Shown here one piece after another: positions 52,801 through 61,126 of a stretch of 61,126 nt of DNA. The notes beneath the pieces were generated by a model. The model was given only the letters and a program-made list of their open reading frames with translations. It was not told the DNA's origin and ran no database searches. This stretch comes from a virus. The stretch covers positions 1 to 61,126 of IMG/VR virus record IMGVR_UViG_3300008954_003412; one strand, 5' to 3'. The position numbers and the translations under genes are program-made. Each line of letters opens with the position of its first letter. The first letter of the stretch is position 1.

Positions 52801-53359
52801 TCCAAGCTTCGACTCAGGTGAATCATCTGTCAAAATAAGGCCAAGAAGTTTTGTAAGCGCTTCAAATATTGAAGAATTTAACTCATCCCCTGCCCCGCTT
52901 TATGAAATTTTGCCAAATGATGAACCAACTGATGACCCAAGATTCTCTATTGATTTCTCTGTTGCAAATGCATTAAATGAAGATATTGTAACGATCTTTA
53001 GTACACTTGATGAAATTGACTCTGTAATAGGTGAAGCCAACTTACAATTTGCATTAGATTATCCGGGATTACAAAACTTAAGAAATATATATTTTCAAAA
53101 GCTTGACAAAAAAGTCAATTTCAAAAACTTCCTTGAGTTCTTTAGGTGGTTTGACAAGTCAGTTGGAACATTTGTTGAACAACTTGTTCCAAAGAAAACC
53201 AACTTTCTTGGTGTTAATTTTGTTATAGAGCCGCATAGCTTAGAAAGAGCAAAAGTTCAATACCAGTTTGACGGTCAATATATCGGTGAAGAATTTAGAT
53301 CAGACTTAAAAGGCATAATTCTTTTGCAGCAAATTGCTGGTGGATTGAGGAAGTTCTAA
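49823..53359 (+). CDS. large baseplate/tail protein with LamG-like domains, 1178 aa
   Basis: N-terminus typical of long myophage structural proteins (NVNVAFDNIINNYPFDGSRH, then DLEKYLNGLTGFEKHVLDKF). A concanavalin/LamG domain spans about 150-330 (YSIEANLFIPP, FNNICAVYDKSNDNGRLKIF, GSIDEVRVFKNARL), and a second LamG-like segment lies near 850-920 (IRFWSKSLLENEWKEHV). A central block, LVNIQDIIKSKGTVQGIKSA, is conserved in tail assembly proteins. LamG folds usually bind glycans, so it may contact the host surface or other tail parts. Confidence 0.72.
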   Translation: MSSKDNLQNLRPGTFRSSISRNLDGSSQNVTFVSREDLKKEIPNSDYFVYNQEGQGIHSTQQIPLDFSKFENHTFFNSAEVNVNVAFDNIINNYPFDGSRHDLEKYLNGLTGFEKHVLDKFPTNLGALILSGATTGSSTIGNYIEVKDFAGSNFTNFSSNKTGEGQLSLDKKSYSIEANLFIPPLKNSNEIICQKISGSNGFTLALSRSNSTSKTDVLFSVRSGSVMLITSASLDKNKFNNICAVYDKSNDNGRLKIFVGSKLVGTSSSTAIFENIDFNRSSFFIGSGTRHSGILHDDMDFLPMATLSGSIDEVRVFKNARLEPQIKANMKRNIFATDDLALYFKFNEPSASFGDNSIVLDSSGKSLHSRISNYAVACRQTSSLSLPLTSEERKYNPVLFPKYQELVDLNVDLLTSASAYDTKNPNLITRLIPQHYLKDGQDFFAFSDVDGDITLPYSGSSIPGTGELGSAQILSSLLFVWAKHFDELKISTDQFSQLLNPDYTSSEGMSDVFIKFLMNHYGFDEPPILTDANPDQYFHGENVKNSYVNIEESLQSIRNKILRRILVNIQDIIKSKGTVQGIKSAFRSMGFDPDILFRIKEYGGPRKFSLSELRSKRAIIQPMLDFSGGYVGRNQSSLDATGFSSICPHFQTSYFSGSRKEVGYPDPQGTLILKNTTAGGYHGVSNNASDGLFTSGSWTYEGTYRFPMSGNFLLTQSAARLHVTGNSAPASGQGVLANLLVMSGTTEEGKESKSSVKLFVRAATTAYTRAEWKPFELVLTGVNVMDGDKWSLSFGRTRNDQAKSLMSSSYFLRCAKQSEGVITNIHTTSSFYKEDPAGSPSNIAFQKMSTTLNASGAFVVIGSQSLNRDANYFLNNTDMTDQMQVTDFGGQVAQIRFWSKSLLENEWKEHVRNPTSVGTENPATNFNFNEISSGSFERLRADISIDQPISSSNSSGKIILTDFTQNKLFGTGSAFELSKVLFDYEKVIFSSVSPSFDSGESSVKIRPRSFVSASNIEEFNSSPAPLYEILPNDEPTDDPRFSIDFSVANALNEDIVTIFSTLDEIDSVIGEANLQFALDYPGLQNLRNIYFQKLDKKVNFKNFLEFFRWFDKSVGTFVEQLVPKKTNFLGVNFVIEPHSLERAKVQYQFDGQYIGEEFRSDLKGIILLQQIAGGLRKF

Positions 53360-54399
53360 TGCTAAAAGATCAATTAAAAAATCCATTTGTGGATAGAGTA
53401 GATGCTCAAAGTGGTTCAATCTTTACATTTGAAAAAAGATTTGCAGCAAAAAACGATAAATATAATCCTCATTCTTCAAACTATATTTTTTCACAAGGCT
53501 CTGGTAGCTTTACTGCACAAATTGATCCGTTCCGCCAAGGTGTTTCTGTTATAAATGAAAAGCTGAAGATTCGAGCTTTGCTCCCTACGTTTGACACAGA
53601 AGATCTACCAGCCAGCGGCTCAAGGGATAAGTTGTCAATAACGTCAGGCATTGAAGAAAAACTAATTATAGGACAAACAAAATTTCACAGATCTGAAGGC
53701 CCGTTTAATGATAAGGTAAATTTAGAAAAAATAGGAGAAACTGAGGGTCTATTAGCATTTGCAAAGGGAAATATTCCAACATCTTCATTTGTCACACTAG
53801 ATTATCCAATAATCCAGGCAGGAAAAAAATATCATATAGGAAATCTTTTAAACGGTGTTATTGATACTTTTGATAGAACATATGATGCTGCCACTGTTAA
53901 GATTTATTCAAGATCTTTGAGTCCAATTGAAGATGATCCATATTCCGGAATTAAAGCTGATATTATGGAAGGTAACTCATCATATAAGCGAGGATCAGAT
54001 AATATTTTACCGCTTATTCCTTTAGGCGGACCAGTTGAATCTTCATCTCCTTTTGTTGATAGAGGAACTCGAATGTCACAACCGGGAATTATTGCAACTG
54101 TATCCGGGTCAATTCGAATTCCAGATAGCAGGCATTCAAAAGGGAAACAATTAAAATTTAATGATCAATTTAAGCCACAAGCTTTTGATGATTCAAAGTT
54201 TGCAAGTAGAATATTTACAAATAACGATTTAAAGAATCTATCTGATGATTTCTTTTATACTGTAGTAGAAAATATATCAGGTTCGTCAGCAAAAATGATA
54301 CCAGAAGGATTTAAATCAGCGACTTCTGGGTTTATATTTAATAATAACGGTTTAAACATTGATTCAATTGCATATGGAGGCATGAAAAGAGATGCCTAA
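53359..54399 (+). CDS. virion structural protein, 346 aa
   Basis: Shares a base with the preceding stop (TAATG) and overlaps the next start by 8 bases, so it is made with the two LamG proteins. Sequence is Ser/Gly/Asp-rich and beta-prone (GSGSFTAQIDPFRQGVSVI, then SSPFVDRGTRMSQPGIIATV). No enzymatic motif. Probably a tail or baseplate connector. Confidence 0.55.
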   Translation: MLKDQLKNPFVDRVDAQSGSIFTFEKRFAAKNDKYNPHSSNYIFSQGSGSFTAQIDPFRQGVSVINEKLKIRALLPTFDTEDLPASGSRDKLSITSGIEEKLIIGQTKFHRSEGPFNDKVNLEKIGETEGLLAFAKGNIPTSSFVTLDYPIIQAGKKYHIGNLLNGVIDTFDRTYDAATVKIYSRSLSPIEDDPYSGIKADIMEGNSSYKRGSDNILPLIPLGGPVESSSPFVDRGTRMSQPGIIATVSGSIRIPDSRHSKGKQLKFNDQFKPQAFDDSKFASRIFTNNDLKNLSDDFFYTVVENISGSSAKMIPEGFKSATSGFIFNNNGLNIDSIAYGGMKRDA

Positions 54400-57300
54400 G
54401 AAAAAAGCTACGTGGCTTCCCAAATATGATCTTAAGAAAAAGTTCACAACATTAAGTGGTTCAACATATTTTTCATCTGGAAACCCAGAAGATCATTTAA
54501 TTTTATGGGCACGTCCAGCAACACAAGATCCAGTTCCTTTGACAGCAATAGACTCTGCATTAGGAACTCATGTTGTTTCATTTGAAGGATCCCCTTCATC
54601 TACAGATGAAAATCAGGTTACAAAAACGAGTCCGTTTGAAGGTTTATCTCTTTCAAATGTTAAATCTCCTGTAAGATTTCCTCAAAGCTCAACAGCATTT
54701 GTTCAAGTAGCAGATGCTGACGATCTATCATTTGGAGATGGAACAGAAGGCGGCGATACTAGTTTTAGTATGGCTGCTTGGATGCTATTTACCAGCGCGT
54801 CAGCATCATCTTATATTTTATCAAAATCAGCAGAATACGAGTTTAAATATAAAGATGGAGCGCTCTCAGGATCTGTTACAGATGTGTCAGCCGGCGCACA
54901 GCTTAGTTTTAGAGCACCCCTGTCAGGTGCTGTCAACTCTAATAAGTGGCATCATCTTGCATTTACCTATAATGCAGCAGTATCTAAAACATCCCGAGGA
55001 AAACTCTATCTAGACGGCCTTTTTGTGTCAGGCACTTGTACGCTGACGGGCACATATCTCGGAATGGAACCAAGCGCAAACGCACTCAATATAGCAGAAA
55101 ATAAAAACAATCAACCTATCGAGTTTTTTGACACGGCGATTTGGTCAGGTAAGGTTCTTACTTCTGAAGATATCAATGCTCTTTACAATTTTAGGTCCGG
55201 CCTAAATAGAACAGCAACAAAAGAAAGAGTTTATGTTACATCAACAGGAATAACTTCACTGCCGCCACGTCCGTATTTGTCAATGATTGATAATTCGACA
55301 GGATCATATCCGACGATCCCCAGAAATGGTGATTTAAGAATAGGGCGAGGAAGAGGGCTTCATAAGTCATCTTCAGTAGCTCTTGCCGCAGTAAGCGCAT
55401 TTAATGATACCAACGTTCTTGATTTTCAACAAATAGGAAAAGGAACATCTCCGCTCGTAGGTAATATTACGCTTGGAACTCAACTTCCAAGTAATAGCCA
55501 ATATTCAGGAACTTTAGTTAGCTCTGTCAATACTGTACCCGATTTAACTCTTGAACAAGGCGCCTCGGCAAATACTAATGTTGTTCCCGGAATTTCTGAT
55601 GCACGTGTTACATTTACACCGGGCGACAATTATTTTCCATACAAAGAAGATAAACAGTTTGCTCTAGGTCGTATTGGAAATGTAACACCATTGAAAGACG
55701 GAGGCTATTCGTATTCTGGGGTTTCTGCACCTGATCCGTTTTATTCTACGGGTACTCTACCCAATATTGTCCCGGGAATGTCTAATCCGCTTTGGGATAA
55801 GTCCAAGATAGAAATAGACGTAAACCCGAGACAAGAATCAGAAATATTCTGGTCAACAGGCTCGGCAGATTCTCCTGTAGGTTCTGGTGTTTCATATTAT
55901 AACTTTGATCTTAAAAAATGGGAAATGATTAGATGCGCTGTAACAGGAAGTGACGTCGATTATATACACCCAAGCAGAGTTTTCTTCACATCGTCAGCGC
56001 TCATGATGTCTCCGCCAATTAATGATACAGGATACGGGGAATCAAAATATCAAGAAGGAAGCATAGTAGGCGCCGCAGGCTTTCCGTCTTCACATCAATT
56101 TAATGCAACTAGCTCACAATTACTTAGTATGAAAAATTTCATAACTTATCCATTCGTTGTTGAAAAAATAGTTTATGAATTTAGTGCATCTTTTCCAGGC
56201 CCAACATCCTTCGGCACAAATGCTGTTAATATGAATCCAGTTGCAAATTTTGGAATCATGAATCAATTTAAAAATTCTAAAAATTTAAATTCTCGTGCTG
56301 TAACAAAAACCTCAATAGGCACTAATGGCGTTGATGGCACGACTGATAATACGATAGATGCAATTAGAAAAATAACAAAATCTAGAGACTTGATTTCATA
56401 TGGGTATTCAAGAATAGTAAATGGATCTAGCACGCCCTTGTGGCAGGCTTATAAAAATAGATACGCCAAAAAACCGATATCTGCATACCCAAGTGACAAA
56501 GCAAGAGACGGCGTTGATCTTCTTATAAATGGATATGATTTTGGTTCCCAGTGGTATAACGAAGGAGTTACAGGTTCCTTTATTTTGAGTATGTCTGCAA
56601 ATGTTCCGACTTTTAGTGAAACGCTTGCTAAGCATAGCACACTTTCAAAAGGAGGAAGATTAAATCCAGATGGAGATAGCTCCATCCGAATTTTGGATTA
56701 TCGCGGCGCCGGAAGATCAGGTCTAGCTTTTGCGACAGAAGGAAACCTTTTTAGTTCGGGTCGATCAATTTCAAGATCTGTTATTGGGTCGGAACTATCC
56801 AGATCAGTAGATAACGCTGGATCGCAAGGATATCAGTCTAAGCTTTATAAATATTTAAGAAAAGACGCGCCCTATATTTTAATGCCAGAAGATGAACTTT
56901 GTTTTTATTGGGGTTTCCAAAACTGGCCCGATTCAGAAGGCGATTATCCTGATATTACTGAACAAACTATTTCAAAATCTAAGCTTGTTTTACCCCCCGG
57001 AACAGGAAGAATTGTCTTATACGGCTCAACACTTCGAGAAGGTCAAGAAATTGACATGGGTTTAAATCAGAATCTTACGTCTCTTAATGTTCATGAAGAT
57101 ATTCAAAGCTCTGATCCGAAGTCTACCCCTTATTGTATTGATCAATATGATGTTGAATACTATACTATGTTTAGCGGTTCATATATTGATAATGCATTTC
57201 AAGAATTTAATGCTAGAAATCCGTCAATTGGCTCTGCAAGGCTTGGATCGGGATCAAAAAGAAACAGTGTTGTTGGCGGCCTTGCAGGAACCACAGGCTC

Positions 57301-58351
57301 AATTTTAAGAGGTGTTAGATTTCCTGATCCAAATGAGCGATATTTAGATTCACTATTTCCAGATCCGTCGGTTATTGCAAAAGCTAATGGCATTTCATTT
57401 TTGCAATCAAATTCTAATGAAATTGTAGACAATTCATCTGCTATCTTGAATACATTTGGATTTTACCCACTAGGCAATATTGATTCTTCTGTTGTGTCTT
57501 CACCAGATAAAGTCTGGCCAAGATCTTACCCTTTTGATTCAAGGTATGGGGGCAACAATGTTGAGAGAGTTGCTTCTTTAAATGCGCAAAGTATCAAAAC
57601 AGATTTTACTTCAACTGCTGTTGAAAAATTTGAAACTAAAAAGCTTAGCACAGTATTTGGAAGAAAGTATGGAGATCTTGGAGGATCAATAGAAGATGCT
57701 ACTAGAATCTATGCAAATATCAACTATGTAGGAACTACAAAAGCAGTTGCATTATCAGGAAGCAATCAGGCTAAATCATTCCTTAAAGGATTTTATGGTA
57801 TTGGTGATAGCGCTGACTCTAATCTTCCCAAGGTTGTTAAAAATGTAAGAACAACATATCGTGCACAAACTTTCGTAGGTGAAGATGTAGAAATACGCGG
57901 ATTTAAATACGGCCTTATTAGTTCCCTCCCGACGTATACAAGCTGCATATTTAGAAGAGATAGATTCGGTCAGGTAAGAGACATGCTTGAGCAAAGACCG
58001 ATAACAGCAATAGAGAAATATTCATTCTTAGGTCAAGATGGTGAAGATCTTAATGTGGGCGGTCAGGGAAGTGCATGTGTTAAAGTTAAGTTTAAAAAGT
58101 TTGTCGCAATCTCTAATAAAGAAGTTCAATTACAAGGATTCGACAAGACTGATTTAACTCAAATTGAAAACAATAAAGTCGGTCCCCGCGGGCTGTGGAA
58201 TTCAACTGCAAATATTGATTCATTTAGCAGAACATCCCGCCCGTTTTATGATTCTGTGCCTCTAAATTTGTCAGGCTCAGTTTCACCTGATAACACAGAT
58301 GCATCTTTATTATTTGACCTTGGCGGATTTACTGGAAGCCCGGGCTTGTAG
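54392..58351 (+). CDS. very large tail protein with N-terminal LamG-like domain, 1319 aa
   Basis: A LamG/concanavalin domain occupies about residues 120-270 (TSFSMAAWMLFTSASASSYI, then NKWHHLAFTYNAAVSKTSRG and KLYLDGLFVSG; AIWSGKVLTSEDINALYNF). The rest is beta-rich with conserved Trp/Tyr, including ELCFYWGFQNWPDSEGDYPD. The WHHLAFTY block is classic LamG_3. Together with the 49823 protein it may form the distal tail or fibre base. No cleavage or hydrolase motif is visible. Confidence 0.7.
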   Translation: MPKKKATWLPKYDLKKKFTTLSGSTYFSSGNPEDHLILWARPATQDPVPLTAIDSALGTHVVSFEGSPSSTDENQVTKTSPFEGLSLSNVKSPVRFPQSSTAFVQVADADDLSFGDGTEGGDTSFSMAAWMLFTSASASSYILSKSAEYEFKYKDGALSGSVTDVSAGAQLSFRAPLSGAVNSNKWHHLAFTYNAAVSKTSRGKLYLDGLFVSGTCTLTGTYLGMEPSANALNIAENKNNQPIEFFDTAIWSGKVLTSEDINALYNFRSGLNRTATKERVYVTSTGITSLPPRPYLSMIDNSTGSYPTIPRNGDLRIGRGRGLHKSSSVALAAVSAFNDTNVLDFQQIGKGTSPLVGNITLGTQLPSNSQYSGTLVSSVNTVPDLTLEQGASANTNVVPGISDARVTFTPGDNYFPYKEDKQFALGRIGNVTPLKDGGYSYSGVSAPDPFYSTGTLPNIVPGMSNPLWDKSKIEIDVNPRQESEIFWSTGSADSPVGSGVSYYNFDLKKWEMIRCAVTGSDVDYIHPSRVFFTSSALMMSPPINDTGYGESKYQEGSIVGAAGFPSSHQFNATSSQLLSMKNFITYPFVVEKIVYEFSASFPGPTSFGTNAVNMNPVANFGIMNQFKNSKNLNSRAVTKTSIGTNGVDGTTDNTIDAIRKITKSRDLISYGYSRIVNGSSTPLWQAYKNRYAKKPISAYPSDKARDGVDLLINGYDFGSQWYNEGVTGSFILSMSANVPTFSETLAKHSTLSKGGRLNPDGDSSIRILDYRGAGRSGLAFATEGNLFSSGRSISRSVIGSELSRSVDNAGSQGYQSKLYKYLRKDAPYILMPEDELCFYWGFQNWPDSEGDYPDITEQTISKSKLVLPPGTGRIVLYGSTLREGQEIDMGLNQNLTSLNVHEDIQSSDPKSTPYCIDQYDVEYYTMFSGSYIDNAFQEFNARNPSIGSARLGSGSKRNSVVGGLAGTTGSILRGVRFPDPNERYLDSLFPDPSVIAKANGISFLQSNSNEIVDNSSAILNTFGFYPLGNIDSSVVSSPDKVWPRSYPFDSRYGGNNVERVASLNAQSIKTDFTSTAVEKFETKKLSTVFGRKYGDLGGSIEDATRIYANINYVGTTKAVALSGSNQAKSFLKGFYGIGDSADSNLPKVVKNVRTTYRAQTFVGEDVEIRGFKYGLISSLPTYTSCIFRRDRFGQVRDMLEQRPITAIEKYSFLGQDGEDLNVGGQGSACVKVKFKKFVAISNKEVQLQGFDKTDLTQIENNKVGPRGLWNSTANIDSFSRTSRPFYDSVPLNLSGSVSPDNTDASLLFDLGGFTGSPGL

Positions 58352-58376
58352 TGCCTACTTAATAAGGGAGCTACAT

Positions 58377-61126
58377 TGGCTGATTTTACAAAATACTTTG
58401 TCAATTCTAAGACAGGACAGGTTGAGTCTATAGGCGCGACCAAAATTACTGCACTTGATATTAGGGGTAACAAAGTAAGGCTTGGAACTAGCGAAATTGC
58501 AGATGATGCAAACTTTTTTGTATCCGGTGCAATACATTCTAAGAGAGATTCAAAATATGGTTTAGGTGCTTTTGGCGGAGATTTAGTCGTCTCTGGCGTT
58601 ATGATAGCCGAAACAGGAATGAGTGGATCTCTAACTAAGCTGACTGACGGATCATCATATCTAATCGCAGGAACAAATGTAACAATTGCGTCAGGAACAA
58701 ATGGATCAATTACAATTACTGCTCTTGCGGGTGGATCTATTTTTAAAGAAGCCATATCTGAAGAATCAGATGGATCAACTACAGACTACACGCTTCAAGT
58801 TACACCAGATGACGGAGATCAGGTTCAAGTATATGTAAATGGAATTTTAAGACTTTCTGGGTCTTCGAATGATTACACATATGACACTGGGAATAACCAG
58901 ATTGACTTTACGTCAGCACCCCCGTCTGGAAGCATTATCCAGGCAATTTATACAACTGGGTCCACGGGATCCGGTGGCTCAAGCCCGTGGACAAAATCAG
59001 GAACAAATGTTTATTTAACAACTGCAACTGATAAAGTCGGAATTGGAAACACATCACCGAATACGGCGCTTGAGGTGGGCACCGGCTATGGTGGATCAAA
59101 TACAGTAGAAGCTATTTCTATAGTCAATACTGGCGGAAATGATACTGCGCTTGATTTAATCGAAGAGCCTGGTGGATCATCTTCAGGCTTTGGAACATCT
59201 AACGCATATGGATTCCGATTAAAATATGATGGAGGAGCTAATAATCTTTATTTGCAATCCGGAGAGCAGACAACAGTTACGACCCGATTAGCAGTTGAAA
59301 GAGGAACAGGCAAAATTGGAATCGGAACCACGTCACCGGGCGCCAAAGTTGAAGTTGAAGTTGCAGATTCTGACAATGTAGGCGGAATTCTTGTCGATAG
59401 CAATGAGACAGGCACCTACTACGGTCTCGAGGTTGATGCAGAATCAACTTCGTATCCTGCCGCGTATATACATGGGTATGGAACACTTCTTAAGCAGGAT
59501 ATATCATCTGGGTATGGTCTGAAGGTTACTCGAGACATAGCCGAGGCAGGATCTAATCCGCTAACTGAAATTCATGATGATAATACTAGTAATACTCAGA
59601 CTGCACTAAAGGTTAGACAAGACGGCACAGGCGATATCGTCAACTTATTTGATGGCGCTACTGAAGTCTTTACTGTACAAGACGGCGGAAACACGGGAAT
59701 AGGCACAGCTTCTCCCAACGAAAAACTTACAGTCGAAGGCGTGATATCACTTGATGAAACTACTGCACCGTCACTTACTAGCGGTTACGGAAAAGTCTAC
59801 GTAAAAAGTTCTGATAGCAAACTTTACTTTATGGATGATTCCGGAACTGAGTTTGATTTAACAGCTGCTGCATCCGCCGGCGCACCAACAAATGCTGAGT
59901 ACGTCGTTCTTTCTGCCAACGGAACATTGACAGATGAGAGGATAATAACACAGGGTAATGGCATTTCAATTGAAGACGCCGGCGCCGGAAGCACGCTCAC
60001 TATATCATCAAGCATAAATTCAGATGACTTCGCTTTTTCTTCGGGTGACCTTCATCTTGCTGCGCAGGTTATAAAATCAGCTTCAGCTGACACAGGAACG
60101 GCTGATGGAGCAAGTCATACACTGACTTTTGCGGGCGGAGAAGGAATAGATACGTCTGCTGCAGGTTCAACTATAACAATTGCCGCCGAAGATGCAACAA
60201 CTTCTAATAAAGGAATTGCTTCATTTGCAACGTCAGACTTTACTGTATCTTCCGGTCACATTTCTTTAGACGATAACCTTATGAAGACAGCCGGCTCAGA
60301 TTCCGGAACGGCAACTGCTTCAACTCATAATATTGACTTCGTCGGCGCCGGCCCAATTTCAACATCTGCAACCGGAAATACTGTTACTATTACGTCTACA
60401 GCCGGCGCCGGAACAATGTCGTCATTTAGTCTTGCAGCAGATACTGGGACATCTGAGACAATTGAAGATGGCAATACTGTTACATTGACAGGTGGATCTG
60501 GAATTGATACAACTGTATCTGCTACTGACACCGTGACATTTGGAATTGATGACTCAATTGTTGCGACGATATCTGGTTCCACATTTACCGGAGCTGTAAA
60601 TTTTGATGCCGGATTATCAGGGTCATTAACACGCCTAACTGATGGAACATCATATCTTTCAGCGGGTAGCAATGTCACGATTACTTCCTCGTCAAACGGT
60701 CAGGTTGTCATATCAGCTCCAACAGCAGGATCAGGAGCCCCAACCGACGCGTCATACCTGGTTTTGGGAACCCATGCAACTCTAACTGACGAACGAGTTT
60801 TCACTGCAGGAACAGGCTTAGTATCAACAGACGCAGGAGCAGGGTCTACGTTAACCCTGAGTATACACGATAGCACGGTCGCAACAATATCCGGGTCAAC
60901 CTTCACAGGAGCAGTTAAATTCAATTCTGGTTTATCTGGATCACTCACACAGCTAACTGACGGATCATCGTATCTCGCAGCTGGTTCGGGCATCGCTATA
61001 ACCTCTGCATCAAATGGTCAGATTTTGATCACAAATGATGGGACAGTCGGAGATATCACGGGGATAACTGCAGGAACAGGCCTCACAGGCGGCGGAACGG
61101 CAGGGACAGTCACTCTCAATATTGAC
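58377..61126 (+). CDS. repeat-rich tail fibre protein (3' end outside window)
   Basis: TTG start with GGGAG upstream; open to the last base, at least 916 residues. The N-terminus ([19 protein letters not shown]) resembles fibre attachment domains. Three GIGTTSP-type motifs (near 59030, 59309, 59687), typical of phage fibres and trimeric beta-structures, and three [14 protein letters not shown] repeats (near 58622, 60617, 60930) follow. The sequence is rich in Gly/Ser/Thr and is visibly more GC-rich than the glycan genes, with several GCCGGCGCC stretches. A C-terminal receptor-binding or chaperone domain would lie beyond the window. Confidence 0.8.
59030..59737 (+). repeat. three GIGTTSP-type motifs in the tail fibre
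   Basis: Units at 59030-59077 ([13 protein letters not shown]), 59309-59356 ([13 protein letters not shown]) and 59687-59737 ([15 protein letters not shown]). The same unit is widespread in phage fibres and bacterial surface proteins. DNA between copies has diverged, so the repeat is kept at protein level. Confidence 0.8.
60551..61035 (+). repeat. tandem [12 protein letters not shown]...[14 protein letters not shown] units in the tail fibre
   Basis: Two 167-base units (60551-60717 and 60869-61035) encode [15 protein letters not shown], then LSGSLTxLTDGxSYL and a VTI/IAI-type strand. A shorter related copy is at 58622-58720. Synonymous positions differ widely between copies, indicating old duplication with selection on the protein. 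Confidence 0.8.

Noticed and set aside
58246-60993. Several long reverse frames under the tail fibre (58246-58755, 60325-60678, 60700-60993)
   Set aside because: They are Val/Pro/Asp-rich mirrors of the Gly/Ser/Thr-rich forward repeats and have no start signals or known motifs.

Overview
The window is part of the genome of a large, AT-rich tailed bacteriophage with a contractile tail. The evidence is a T4-type late sigma factor (gp55-like), gp25- and gp6/J-like baseplate wedge proteins, a baseplate spike and very long tail-associated proteins. Almost all genes lie on the + strand, tightly packed and often overlapping by 1-26 bases, with frequent TTG starts behind good Shine-Dalgarno sites. 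Host and species cannot be read from the sequence. The glycan gene set and the split-intein gene resemble what is known from marine phages, so a marine Gram-negative host is an inference. The one-piece tmRNA is close to gamma/delta-proteobacterial ones.

Layout. (1) 1-9.8 kb: small unknown proteins, then a complete YeaH (DUF444)-SpoVR-PrkA module, a degenerate GroEL-like chaperonin without its ATP-binding motif, small zinc-ribbon and helical proteins, a nucleotidyltransferase-fold protein and a histone-H1-like basic protein. (2) 9.8-11.8 kb: a phage tmRNA (ssrA) with tag ANDDFNQIAIAA, a lone reverse-strand sigma-region-4 protein, and a PIN-PhoH protein divergent from it across a 15-base gap. 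(3) 11.8-38.9 kb: one continuous run of overlapping sugar and glycan genes. These are glycosyltransferases, Gmd, an Rmd-like reductase, a ColD-type dehydratase, a two-subunit thiamine-diphosphate enzyme, a split HldE pair, NeuB/SpsE and a NeuB-SpsF fusion, methyltransferases, a radical SAM protein and UDP-glucose dehydrogenase. The run is followed by a Cas4-like nuclease. (4) 39.8-45.9 kb: two more glycosyltransferases behind a copy of the promoter that starts block 3, then gp55-like sigma and the baseplate spike. (5) 45.9-61.1 kb: baseplate wedge and LamG/DNRLRE-type tail proteins and a repeat-rich tail fibre that runs out of the window.

The most striking object is the UDP-glucose dehydrogenase at 35918-38039. 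It is broken into two genes by a split intein, with a free-standing Vsr-like homing endonuclease gene between the halves, and the splice point falls exactly on the catalytic cysteine. The degenerate chaperonin, the complete PrkA-YeaH-SpoVR module, the tmRNA and the branched/dideoxy-sugar pathway are the next most notable. Read together, the genes suggest a phage that invests in rebuilding glycans on the host surface or its own virion, and in controlling host stress, translation quality and late transcription.
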